From contig CAZMZZ010000010.1 of NCBI GenBank assembly GCA_964571215.1, positions 1 through 39,095 on the forward strand: 39,095 bases of DNA, in the 5' to 3' direction. This DNA comes from CAJWPI01 sp964571215. GTDB taxonomy: Bacteria > Pseudomonadota > Gammaproteobacteria > Magnimaribacterales > Magnimaribacteraceae. A program made the position numbers and the translations under genes. Position 1 is the first letter of the stretch. The number at the start of each line of letters is the position of its first letter. Positions 1-7,725 of the stretch are shown piece by piece. The notes beneath the pieces are model-generated. The model did no database searches. It saw only the letters and a program-made list of their open reading frames with translations, and was not told where the DNA came from.

Positions 1-558
1 CCTTATTATATTTTGGTTGAATATTCTGGATCGGATCAGGTAAAAGATTCTGAACGTTTTAATTTAATATTGGAAAAAGCATTAGAGAAGAATTTAATAA
101 CAGACGCTGTTATAGCTAAGAGTGAAAGTGATAGAAGAAAGCTGTGGGCTATACGAGACGATGTTGAACAGCAATATCAATATGGTCCTATTAAGATATT
201 TGATGTAAGTTTACCAATTAACTGTATGGAAAGTTATATCAAAGATGTAAGAGAGAAAATGTCAGAATATTGGAAAGATTTTAACTGTACTGTCTTTGGT
301 CACCTAGCAGATTGTAACCTTCATATTATTACTGCTGTAGGAGCAAATGATCCGAGTTCGATAAGAAAGATGGAAGAGTGTGTTTACGAACCTCTAAGGT
401 CTTTTAGGGGCTCAGTATCTGCTGAACATGGAATAGGCTTGGAGAAAAAAAACTATTTGGAGATATCCAGAACTGATGAAGAGCTATCTTTAATGAAGAG
501 CCTTAAGAACACTCTAGATCCAAACAACATACTTAATCCAGGAAAAATATTTGGCTAA
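1..558 (+). CDS. FAD-linked oxidase, C-terminal part (GlcD / D-2-hydroxyglutarate dehydrogenase type), 5' truncated
   Basis: The frame is open from base 1, so only the last 185 or so codons of a larger gene are present. The sequence matches the C-terminal cap domain of VAO-type flavoproteins that oxidise 2-hydroxy acids (glycolate, D-lactate, D-2-hydroxyglutarate). Visible landmarks are KLWAIRDDV, VFGHLADCNLH (the usual metal/substrate motif is GHxGDGNLH), SAEHGIGLEKK and the terminal LDPNNILNPGKIF. The change of GDGN to ADCN is unusual for the family. The FAD-binding half lies outside the window, so the substrate cannot be assigned. A cytochrome c gene follows 52 bases downstream on the same strand and could be an electron acceptor, but that is inference. 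The family call is firm; the exact enzyme is open. Confidence 0.85.
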   Translation, partial: PYYILVEYSGSDQVKDSERFNLILEKALEKNLITDAVIAKSESDRRKLWAIRDDVEQQYQYGPIKIFDVSLPINCMESYIKDVREKMSEYWKDFNCTVFGHLADCNLHIITAVGANDPSSIRKMEECVYEPLRSFRGSVSAEHGIGLEKKNYLEISRTDEELSLMKSLKNTLDPNNILNPGKIFG

Positions 559-580
559 AGACTGTCTAGCTTTCTTACTC

Positions 581-586
581 TATAAT
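581..586 (+). promoter_or_regulatory. Possible -10 box (TATAAT) before the cytochrome c5 gene
   Basis: A perfect TATAAT lies 24 bases before the ATG of the cytochrome gene, between it and the stop of the FAD oxidase. No good -35 hexamer is visible at 16-18 bases, so this is a weak promoter call. Confidence 0.35.
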
Positions 587-610
587 GGCGGCATTTCAAA
601 ATAGGGTTAT

Positions 611-1027
611 ATGAATTTTTTTAAATTAGTTCTTGCTTTACTTTTTATTTCCTTCTTTTCTTCATTAAATTCATCTGAAGCAGAGGAAGCTATTAAAAAG
701 AGAATTTCACCCGTTGGTCAAGTATGTGTAGAGGGGCAGGATTGTGCTGAGAGCAAATCTAATAAATTAACAAATCAAGCAACCGAAAGGACAGGAAAAG
801 AAATTTATGAAAGCTCTTGTGCAACCTGTCATGGAATAGGATTAGCCGGAGCTCCAAAATTTGGAGATAAATTTAGCTGGGGAGATCGAGCAGACGAAGA
901 TTTGGACCACCTTGTTGGGACAGTAACAACTGGGTTAAATGGCATGCCTCCAATGGGCTTGTGTATGGATTGCTCTGGTGAAGAACTAACAGAAGCAGTT
1001 CAGTATATGCTTGATTCGCTTAAGTAA
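611..1027 (+). CDS. Cytochrome c5-like class I c-type cytochrome
   Basis: This encodes a 138-residue exported monoheme cytochrome. Residues 1-24 are a signal peptide with a long hydrophobic core. Heme attachment is at C70-A-T-C73-H74. The GMPPMG stretch at residues 111-116 supplies candidate axial methionines. A C118-M-D-C121 pair follows, which is the disulfide typical of cytochrome c5 (compare the family pattern MPPKGGCMDCS). Two further cysteines at 39 and 45 lie in the linker after the signal peptide. It should carry electrons in the periplasm, possibly to a terminal oxidase. It follows the FAD oxidase on the same strand. Its last eight bases overlap the end of the convergent yigB-like gene. 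Confidence 0.88.
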   Translation: MNFFKLVLALLFISFFSSLNSSEAEEAIKKRISPVGQVCVEGQDCAESKSNKLTNQATERTGKEIYESSCATCHGIGLAGAPKFGDKFSWGDRADEDLDHLVGTVTTGLNGMPPMGLCMDCSGEELTEAVQYMLDSLK

Positions 1028-1721
1028 TAGAATTTAAAGCTCCCTCTAATTCATGCCACGAAGTAATTTCTTGGAATCCTTTTACATTATCTAAAGGCCA
1101 GATAATTTTTTTTTCATTAAACCATATAGCTTGCATTCCTGCGTCTAGACTACCTTGCACGTCGTTTATTGGATGATCTCCAACATGACAAATCTCATGT
1201 GGCTCTACTCCTGATACCTTTATAGCTTGTTTAAAAATTTTATGATCAGGCTTACTTGCCTCAACATCTGCTGCAGAAATATTGAAATCAAAAAAGTGAT
1301 CTAAGCCTATAATTTTTAGGTCTGCATTACCATTAGTTATAATCCCCAGACTATAACTCCTCTTTATTTTTTTTAAACACTCCTGGACACCTCCATAAAG
1401 AGTAACTTCATTTCTAGCTTTAAAGAATATTTCGAAAGACTTCGTGGCAATCTGCTCTGATTCTTGTTTCCCATACCCTGCTCTTATTCCAATTTTTGAA
1501 ATTATTAAACTTCTCAGTTCAGATAATTTGAAGATTAAAGAGGAATCTTCTGAAATCAATTCATCTCTAATTTGATACATCTCTTCCCTTTTAAGTAGCG
1601 TTTCTAAGGCAGGATAGTTTTTAACTAACCACCTGTTTGTAATTTTTTCAGCTCTAAGCACCACAGGAAGTATGGGCCAAAAAGTGTCGTCTAAATCAAA
1701 GGATATAACTTTTAAGGTCAA
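1020..1721 (-). CDS. yigB: HAD-superfamily phosphatase, YigB-like
   Basis: This is a 233-residue haloacid dehalogenase-type hydrolase. Motif I is SFDLDDTFW (nucleophile D9, acid D11), motif II is GIITNGNA, the motif III lysine is in SKPDHKIF, and motif IV is HVGDHPINDVQGSLDAG. Family members are small-molecule phosphatases; E. coli YigB acts on FMN. Assignment to YigB rests mainly on position: it is last in the dapF-DUF484-xerC-yigB order known from enterobacteria and pseudomonads. It starts six bases after the xerC stop. Its 3' end overlaps the convergent cytochrome gene by eight bases. The substrate is inferred, not shown. Confidence 0.85.
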   Translation of the reverse strand: MTLKVISFDLDDTFWPILPVVLRAEKITNRWLVKNYPALETLLKREEMYQIRDELISEDSSLIFKLSELRSLIISKIGIRAGYGKQESEQIATKSFEIFFKARNEVTLYGGVQECLKKIKRSYSLGIITNGNADLKIIGLDHFFDFNISAADVEASKPDHKIFKQAIKVSGVEPHEICHVGDHPINDVQGSLDAGMQAIWFNEKKIIWPLDNVKGFQEITSWHELEGALNSIT

Positions 1722-1727
1722 TGTTTC

Positions 1728-2615
1728 TTAATGTTTTTTAGCTCTGGGGTGAGATTTATCATAAACTTTTGATAGATGTTGAAAGTCTAATTTAGTGTAT
1801 ATTTGTGTTGTGCTTATATCTGAATGACCAAGCATTTCTTGAACAGCTCTAAGATCTCCACTTGATTCTAAGAAATGACTGGCAAAAGAATGTCTAAGCA
1901 TATGAGGGTGGATTAATGGCACCCCCCTTAATTTACTTAATTTCTCAAGTCTTAATTGTACAGATCTAGGAGAAATCCTTTTACCTCTGTTATTTATGAA
2001 AAGAGCTTTTACACTGGTATTACAAATTTCCTCTCTATGAACAAGCCATTCTCTAATAGCAATTAAAGCCTTTTCTCCAACAGGAAGATCACGCATTTTC
2101 ATTCCTTTTCCAGTTACTCTACATTTTTTTTCTTTAAGCGAAATGTCTTGTAAATCTAGGTTGCATAATTCAGAAAGTCTTAGCCCCGAAGAATAAAGCA
2201 ATTCTGCTATCGCTTTATCTCGTATTTCAAAGAATCCTTTTGGAGTAAAATCAAGGAGCTTTTTTACTAAATCCACATCTAATGCCTTTGGAAGTATAGA
2301 TGGAGACTTTGGTGAAATAACACCATGGGCAGGATTTATAGCTACCTCACCTTCATTCACAAGAAAGCGGAAAAAACTTTTTATAGAAGAAAGTAGGCGT
2401 TGAAGGCTTTTTGGACTAAGGCCTCTTCTTCTTTCTTTATTTATTAGACCCCTTATGTGATGTTCTTTTATTGAAGCAAGTGAATTTACCTTATTTTCTT
2501 TTAAATAAACTTCTAATTTTAGTAAATCTCTTTCGTAGTTATGAATAGTATTAAAAGAGAAGTTTCTTACGACCTTTAGGTTAGAAATAAATTGGTTTAT
2601 GGAAATGTTAATCAT
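1728..2615 (-). CDS. xerC: Tyrosine recombinase XerC
   Basis: This is a 295-residue site-specific recombinase that, with XerD, resolves chromosome dimers at dif during division. The N-terminal SAM-like DNA-binding domain covers about residues 1-85. All catalytic residues are visible: R146 (SSGLRLSEL), K170 (VTGKGMKMR), H238 and R241 (HPHMLRHSFASHF), H264 (MLGHSDISTTQIY) and nucleophile Y273. Length fits the family (about 295-300). XerC rather than XerD or a phage integrase is chosen because of the dapF-DUF484-xerC-yigB order. Its ATG overlaps the DUF484 stop in an ATGA. No mobile-element features surround it. Confidence 0.95.
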   Translation of the reverse strand: MINISINQFISNLKVVRNFSFNTIHNYERDLLKLEVYLKENKVNSLASIKEHHIRGLINKERRRGLSPKSLQRLLSSIKSFFRFLVNEGEVAINPAHGVISPKSPSILPKALDVDLVKKLLDFTPKGFFEIRDKAIAELLYSSGLRLSELCNLDLQDISLKEKKCRVTGKGMKMRDLPVGEKALIAIREWLVHREEICNTSVKALFINNRGKRISPRSVQLRLEKLSKLRGVPLIHPHMLRHSFASHFLESSGDLRAVQEMLGHSDISTTQIYTKLDFQHLSKVYDKSHPRAKKH

Positions 2616-3286
2616 TCGAGATGCTTATCTATAAGGATGCTTGCTACTTCCGTTATAAAATCTAGGAAGAGGCTGTCTTTAGATTCATCATATTTACCTA
2701 TCTTATCAGAACCAAGTGCTAAATAACCTTTTATGTATGAACATGAGAGGGGTGTAAGTATTGCATCAACTATCTTTTGTTTTTTATTAAAAATGAAATT
2801 AGATTGATCCTGATGTAATACCCCCCTGTAAGTCTTATTTTCTTTAATTAAATCCCCTAGGATATCTTTAGATTTGTCAGGGTCTTTTACTCTTCTATTG
2901 GGCAAGGCTTTGTTTTTTTGTTCAAAAAAGACAAATTTACAGTCAGTTGTGTGAAAGTCTTTTTTGAAAGCTTTCTCTGTGATTGAAATAACTTCCTCTA
3001 TACTTGAGGTGTTAATTAGATCTAAAGTTAATCTCTTAGTTAAAGAAAAAATATTTTCGTTATTTTTAGCCTCTTCAAGAAAATTTAGAAGATTATTTGA
3101 GGTTGTATAGTAATTCTTTCTAAGAATTTCTACTTGCTTTTGTATAAGTGAAACTGCAGCCCCTGAATCATGATCTACCCTTAAAGAACTTAAAATCTGT
3201 GGGTTATCTACTAAAAATTCGGGGTTTAAGATTAAATACTCTGCAACTTCTTTCTTTTTTAAATTAGTCTTAAATTTCTTAATCAT
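2612..3286 (-). CDS. DUF484 family protein (YigA-like)
   Basis: This is a 224-residue protein of the DUF484 family, which sits between dapF and xerC in many gammaproteobacteria. The N-terminal family pattern is clear: a helix ending in LNPEFLVDNPQILSSL, then SGAAVSLIQKQVEILR, followed by a helical stretch of about 40 residues. The remaining roughly 130 residues resemble a GAF-like sensor fold. No catalytic residues are evident and no biochemical function is established. The gene is translationally coupled on both sides: it overlaps dapF by four bases and xerC by four bases. Family assignment is good, function unknown. Confidence 0.85.
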   Translation of the reverse strand: MIKKFKTNLKKKEVAEYLILNPEFLVDNPQILSSLRVDHDSGAAVSLIQKQVEILRKNYYTTSNNLLNFLEEAKNNENIFSLTKRLTLDLINTSSIEEVISITEKAFKKDFHTTDCKFVFFEQKNKALPNRRVKDPDKSKDILGDLIKENKTYRGVLHQDQSNFIFNKKQKIVDAILTPLSCSYIKGYLALGSDKIGKYDESKDSLFLDFITEVASILIDKHLE

Positions 3287-4107
3287 GTTTCTAGAGATAG
3301 CTCTTTAACAAACTCAACCTTGCCTCTAGCCAACAAGAACCCCTCTTTTTTTTGATACTGTACGCTTAAATTACCACCACTAAACAGTACTTCGGTTTTT
3401 TCTTCAATTAAACCCAAGTTATGCCCTATAACTACTGCAGCACAGGCTCCACTCCCACATGATTTAGTTTCTCCTACTCCTCTTTCAAAAACCCTAAGAA
3501 GGATTTTTTTTTCTGAAACTACTTCAGCGAGACCAAGATTTACTCCTTCTGGGAAAAGGTCATTTAATTGCAGCTTTTCTCCCCAAATTTCAAGGGGTTG
3601 ATTTTTTATATCTGTGATGAAACAAACTGCATGGGGGTTCCCTAGCTCAATCACACCCAGATCTAATATCTTTCCTTCAACATCTACTTGATAAAAACCT
3701 GTAGATTCTTTCTGAGGGGGCGTTCTCCGTTTTGTTTTGTATTTGGGTGCATCAAATTGAACAGAATACTCTTTGTTTGCATGAGACTTTAATTTCCAAA
3801 CGCCTCCTTTTGTTTCAATTTTAGGCTCTTTTTTAAACACTACCTCATTCTTAGTTAAATATTTAGCTAAACACCTTGCTCCGTTTACGCAGTTTTCAGC
3901 TTCTGAACCATCTCTATTATAGATATCTACCCAAAGATCATTTTCAGGCTTAGAAGGTGGCTTGATAGTTAAAAGTTGATCAAAATTTACCTTGTTAGTA
4001 TCTAGAATTAAATCTATCTTAGATTGGGAAAATTCTTCTTCAGACAAAAGGTTTATAATCAGAATCTCATTTCCAAGTCCTGAAAATTTTTGAGCTCTCA
4101 ATCTCAT
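3283..4107 (-). CDS. dapF: Diaminopimelate epimerase
   Basis: This 274-residue enzyme converts LL- to meso-diaminopimelate for lysine and peptidoglycan synthesis in the cytoplasm. The two catalytic cysteines are visible: C73 in ENCVNGARC and C217 in SCGSGACAA. The family segments KFSGLGNE (residues 7-14) and GNPHAVCF (156-163) are also present. Length matches E. coli DapF (274). It lies four bases after lysA, which uses its product, and overlaps the following DUF484 gene by four bases, so the two lysine-pathway enzymes are co-transcribed. Confidence 0.96.
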   Translation of the reverse strand: MRLRAQKFSGLGNEILIINLLSEEEFSQSKIDLILDTNKVNFDQLLTIKPPSKPENDLWVDIYNRDGSEAENCVNGARCLAKYLTKNEVVFKKEPKIETKGGVWKLKSHANKEYSVQFDAPKYKTKRRTPPQKESTGFYQVDVEGKILDLGVIELGNPHAVCFITDIKNQPLEIWGEKLQLNDLFPEGVNLGLAEVVSEKKILLRVFERGVGETKSCGSGACAAVVIGHNLGLIEEKTEVLFSGGNLSVQYQKKEGFLLARGKVEFVKELSLET

Positions 4108-4111
4108 TGAA

Positions 4112-5347
4112 TTACAAATTTGTTTGAGTTGAAATTAAATCTTGAAAAGACTCTCTTCTTCTAATTAACCTTACCTCACAATCATTTACAAGAATTTCAG
4201 GCGGCCGGGGCCTACTATTATAGTTGGATGACATAACATGACCATAAGCTCCAACATCAAGTATTGCCAAGATAGAGTCCTTGGTTAAGGACAATCTCCT
4301 TTTCTCTCCCATGACATCAGTGCTTTCACATACAGGACCAACTATATTAAATTCTTCTGGAGAATTTTCTCTTTTTTCAATTGTTTTAATATTATGCCAG
4401 GCATTGTACAAAGAGGGTCTAATAAGGTCGTTCATACCTGCATCTATAATAGCAAAATTTGAAGTTTCAGTTTTTTTTAAGTATTCCAATGTTGTTAACA
4501 GAATGCCCGAATTTCCAACAATGCTTCTTCCCGGTTCAACAATTAAGTTTGTGTTAATTAATGTCAACTTGTCTATAACCTCTTTAAGAACATCTGATGG
4601 GATAAGTTGATTTTCTTCTTTATAGCTTATACCTAAACCTCCCCCTATATTAATATTGTTTAAACTAATCCCCGCTTCTTGAAAGATTTGTTTAGATTCA
4701 ATTAAAAAATCTAAATTTTTTATAACTATCTCTTTTTTAGAAATTTGAGAACCTACATGTGAAGCTATGCCTTTTATTTTTATGACACCTGAATTCTCTG
4801 CTTTTTTTGCTATTTTGAGTGCAACGGTTCTTGAAAGACCAAATTTTGAAGATTTTCCCCCTGTCTCTATAAAAGGGTGTGATCCAGCAGATATGTTCGG
4901 ATTTAACCTAAAAGAACATTCTGCAATCGCTCCATTCTTTTTAGCAATTTCAATAATTCTGTCGAGCTCGGCCTCAGACTCTATATTGATTGAAAAGATT
5001 TCTTCTTCTAAAGCCAACTCAATGTCTCCTGTAGATTTTCCCACACCTGAAAAAACAATGTCTTCTGGTTTGCCACCAGCTATTAGGCATTTTCTTAATT
5101 CTCCCGAAGAAACTACATCAAACCCAGAACCTTTATTTGCAAGCATTTCAAGGATGTGTATGTTTGAATTAGATTTTACAGAAAAACAAATTTTGTCATT
5201 TTTCCTAATTGACGAAAAATAATTATCAAAATTTTTGATTATTTGGGCAGTAGAATAAACATATGTAGGTGTTCCATAGTCTCTAGCGATATCTAAAAGA
5301 GGTACCCCCTCTACACAAAGACTATTATTAACTTCAAAAAAACTCAT
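4112..5347 (-). CDS. lysA: Diaminopimelate decarboxylase
   Basis: This 411-residue PLP enzyme performs the last step of lysine synthesis, meso-DAP to lysine plus CO2. It is a fold-type III (alanine racemase-like) decarboxylase. K58 in FSVKSNSN is the PLP Schiff-base lysine (usually YAVKAN). Other landmarks are SHVGSQI, the glycine-rich phosphate loop NIGGGLG, EPGRSIVGNSG, and GPVCESTDVMG carrying the cross-subunit active-site cysteine. Its ATG overlaps the stop of lptM in an ATGA. The order lptM-lysA-dapF is the standard one in gammaproteobacteria. Confidence 0.96.
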   Translation of the reverse strand: MSFFEVNNSLCVEGVPLLDIARDYGTPTYVYSTAQIIKNFDNYFSSIRKNDKICFSVKSNSNIHILEMLANKGSGFDVVSSGELRKCLIAGGKPEDIVFSGVGKSTGDIELALEEEIFSINIESEAELDRIIEIAKKNGAIAECSFRLNPNISAGSHPFIETGGKSSKFGLSRTVALKIAKKAENSGVIKIKGIASHVGSQISKKEIVIKNLDFLIESKQIFQEAGISLNNINIGGGLGISYKEENQLIPSDVLKEVIDKLTLINTNLIVEPGRSIVGNSGILLTTLEYLKKTETSNFAIIDAGMNDLIRPSLYNAWHNIKTIEKRENSPEEFNIVGPVCESTDVMGEKRRLSLTKDSILAILDVGAYGHVMSSNYNSRPRPPEILVNDCEVRLIRRRESFQDLISTQTNL

Positions 5348-5463
5348 AACCCAATAGTCTTGTATATGTTAATTGGTTCAGGAATTTTTAGGGGTCCTTT
5401 TTGACCACAGCCCATGTTTACTGCAAGTATTAAAAGGAAAAGAAATATATGGTTCAGTTTCAT
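5344..5463 (-). CDS. lptM: LptM-type small lipoprotein (YifL/LppL)
   Basis: This is a 39-residue gene. The protein has a signal peptide of about 18 residues ending in a lipobox, VNMGC, followed by GQKGPLKIPEP. The CGxKGPL(Y/K)xP motif just after the lipidated cysteine is the signature of YifL/LptM, an outer-membrane lipoprotein that in E. coli helps assemble the LptD-LptE lipopolysaccharide translocon. The mature peptide has only about 20 residues, so little exists beyond the motif. Its ATG overlaps the argH stop and its stop overlaps the lysA ATG, both as ATGA. Position just upstream of lysA-dapF matches the family's usual context. The family assignment is strong; the LPS-assembly role here is by homology. 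Confidence 0.9.
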   Translation of the reverse strand: MKLNHIFLFLLILAVNMGCGQKGPLKIPEPINIYKTIGL

Positions 5464-6872
5464 GTTTTCTTTCTGGCTGTGAGAATTTTTCTTGCTTTTT
5501 TGGCTTGTCTTAAAACTTGCTTCGGAGCTGTGCCCCCTTCTAGGTTTCTAGATTTAATAGATTCAGAGGGTAAAAGAAATGAAAATACATCTTTATCAAT
5601 TTTCTTGGAAAACTTTTTAAGCTGTTCAAGGCTAAGATCAAAAATCTGTAGTTTATTTCTTTCGGCATACATTACTATCTTGCCCACCATGGAGTGTGCT
5701 TTACGAAAGGTCACTCCCTTAAGAACAAGATAATCAGCCAATTCAGTCGCTGTTATTTGACCTAAATTACAATCTGCTTCCATTCTTTTTCTATTCACTT
5801 TAAGACCTTCTATTAGGGAGGAGAAGACTTCTAAACTAGATATACAATAATCAATGCTTTCAAAAACAAAACCTTTATCTTCTTGCATATCCCTGTTGTA
5901 AGCTAATGGTTGGTTTTTTAGAAGACTCACTATACCAATAAGGTTCGCAATGGTTTTAGATGAGCCGCCACGCAATAATTCCACCACGTCTGGATTCTTT
6001 TTTTGGGGCATTATCGATGAACCCGTACAAAACTCTTCAGGAATTTCTACATATCCAAACTGACTAGAAGACCAAATAATTATTTCTTCACTCATTCTTG
6101 AAAGATGCAAGCCTAGCATGCAGGTGCAAGATAAGAATTCGATAGCAAAATCTCTGTCACTTACAGCATCAATAGAATTTTTAGTAACCTTTCTAAAACT
6201 TAATCTCTTAGCTATTTTGTTTCTATTTAAATTATATCTAATACCTGAAAGTGCACCTGACCCCAAAGGAAGTGTGCTAATTCTATTCTTGGTATCAGTT
6301 AGCCTGCTGTAATCTCTTTCTAACATTTCATACCAGGCTAACAGATGGTGTCCGAATGTAACTGGTTGGGCTAGTTGTAAATGTGTAAAACCAGGCATTA
6401 ATTGTGTATAAAATTTAAAGGCTTTATTTACTATGGATTTTTGTGTTTTGGTTATTAATGAATTAATTTCTGTGATAGATTCGATTAAATAAAGCTTAAG
6501 ATCAGTAACAACCTGGTCATTTCTAGATCTTCCTGTGTGTAATTTTTGGGCAGCTCTTCCTATTTTCTTTTCTAATGCGAATTCAATATTCATATGAATA
6601 TCTTCTAATTCTTCTTGCCATTGAAATTTATTATTTTCAATTTCTTTTAAGATCTTATTTAATCCTTTAATAATTTGTGAATATTCTTTCCTGTTAACAA
6701 GTTTTGCTTCATGAAGAGCTGAGGCATGAGCCAAAGACCCTCTAATGTCTTGTTTGAATAATCTTTTATCTTTATCTAGAGAGGAAGTATACTTTTTAGC
6801 TGCTTTATTTGATCCTGAATCAAATCTCCCTCCCCACATAGGATTAGGTGCTTTCTTTTTTCTTTTTTTCAC
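5460..6872 (-). CDS. argH: Argininosuccinate lyase
   Basis: This is a 470-residue enzyme of the fumarase/aspartase superfamily that splits argininosuccinate into arginine and fumarate. The catalytic signature GSSIMPQKKNPD lies at about residues 282-293, with HTGRSRNDQV and AQPVTFGHHLLAW upstream. The start given is a GTG overlapping the metF stop (GTGA). An ATG at 6839 (residue 12, just before WGGRF) is the alternative, since most homologues begin close to that WGGRF. Neither start has a strong Shine-Dalgarno sequence. It overlaps lptM by four bases. Other arginine genes are absent from the window. Confidence 0.95.
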   Translation of the reverse strand: MKKRKKKAPNPMWGGRFDSGSNKAAKKYTSSLDKDKRLFKQDIRGSLAHASALHEAKLVNRKEYSQIIKGLNKILKEIENNKFQWQEELEDIHMNIEFALEKKIGRAAQKLHTGRSRNDQVVTDLKLYLIESITEINSLITKTQKSIVNKAFKFYTQLMPGFTHLQLAQPVTFGHHLLAWYEMLERDYSRLTDTKNRISTLPLGSGALSGIRYNLNRNKIAKRLSFRKVTKNSIDAVSDRDFAIEFLSCTCMLGLHLSRMSEEIIIWSSSQFGYVEIPEEFCTGSSIMPQKKNPDVVELLRGGSSKTIANLIGIVSLLKNQPLAYNRDMQEDKGFVFESIDYCISSLEVFSSLIEGLKVNRKRMEADCNLGQITATELADYLVLKGVTFRKAHSMVGKIVMYAERNKLQIFDLSLEQLKKFSKKIDKDVFSFLLPSESIKSRNLEGGTAPKQVLRQAKKARKILTARKKT

Positions 6873-7708
6873 TTTTTAAAGTCTAAATTATTAATGATTG
6901 AATTAGTGGGTTCTTCACGATTTACAGTATAAAAGTGGATACTAGGAATACCAAAATCTATAAGCTTAGAACAAAGGTCTGTTATAGCTTCTATACCAAA
7001 TTTAACCAAATCTTTTTCATTTGTATATTTGTTCATGCCCTTTTCAAGCCAACTAGGTATTTTGGCACCACATTTATTTGCCATCCTCACCAATGCTTCA
7101 GAGTTATATATTGGCATAATTCCGGGGACTATAGGAATTTCTAAGCTTTTCTTGTTGCATTTTTCGATGAACTGGAAATATGATTCAGGTTCAAAGAAAA
7201 ATTGTGTTATTGCACCTGAAGCCCCAGCTTCTATTTTTTTCAAAAAATTTTTAAAATCACTATCTTCACTAGTTGCTTCTGGATGAATTTCTGGGTAAGC
7301 CGCTACTTCAATTTTAAAAATGTCTTCATATGTTTCTTTTATGAATTGAATTAGATTAATTGCATAAGGAAAATCTCCCAAGCTCCCCACGCCTGAAGGT
7401 AAGTCTCCCCTTAATACCACTAGCCTTTTAAACCCGTAATTTCTATATCGGTCCAAAATTTCTTTAACTGCCTGCTTTGAAGTACCAATTCCAGAAAGGT
7501 GCGGACAAACCTCAACATTAGATCTTGACAGAGATAAACATGTTTCCAATGTTCCGTCCTTGGTTGATCCTCCAGCACCAAATGTTACTGAAAAATATTC
7601 TGGAGAATATAGTTTAAGTTTTTTTGCAAGTAGTTCTAACTTGTTTTTACCCAAAGGTGTCTTTGGTGGAAAAAACTCAAAGCTTAGGCTTTTGGCTTTT
7701 TTTTTCAT
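6869..7708 (-). CDS. metF: 5,10-Methylenetetrahydrofolate reductase
   Basis: This 279-residue FAD-dependent TIM-barrel enzyme reduces methylene-THF to methyl-THF, the methyl donor for methionine synthesis. Visible features are SFEFFPPKT near the N-terminus (catalytic glutamate), SVTFGAGGS, the VLRGD segment, QFFFEP, and IPIVPGIMPI. The length is close to E. coli MetF. It sits 17 bases after sahH and overlaps argH by four bases. With metK and sahH upstream it forms a methyl-cycle cluster: SAM made by MetK, SAH cleared by SahH, homocysteine remethylated with MetF's product. No methionine synthase is present in the window. Confidence 0.95.
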   Translation of the reverse strand: MKKKAKSLSFEFFPPKTPLGKNKLELLAKKLKLYSPEYFSVTFGAGGSTKDGTLETCLSLSRSNVEVCPHLSGIGTSKQAVKEILDRYRNYGFKRLVVLRGDLPSGVGSLGDFPYAINLIQFIKETYEDIFKIEVAAYPEIHPEATSEDSDFKNFLKKIEAGASGAITQFFFEPESYFQFIEKCNKKSLEIPIVPGIMPIYNSEALVRMANKCGAKIPSWLEKGMNKYTNEKDLVKFGIEAITDLCSKLIDFGIPSIHFYTVNREEPTNSIINNLDFKK

Positions 7709-7725
7709 AGGGATAAACAGGAATA

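Noticed and set aside
1728..2615. Tyrosine recombinase as an integrase marking a mobile element
   Set aside because: Size, catalytic residues and the dapF-DUF484-xerC-yigB order identify chromosomal XerC; no att sites, tRNA or phage genes are nearby.
4767..5222. Long open plus-strand frame opposite lysA
   Set aside because: It is antisense to a clearly conserved enzyme, has no recognisable domain, and follows from codon bias of the real gene.
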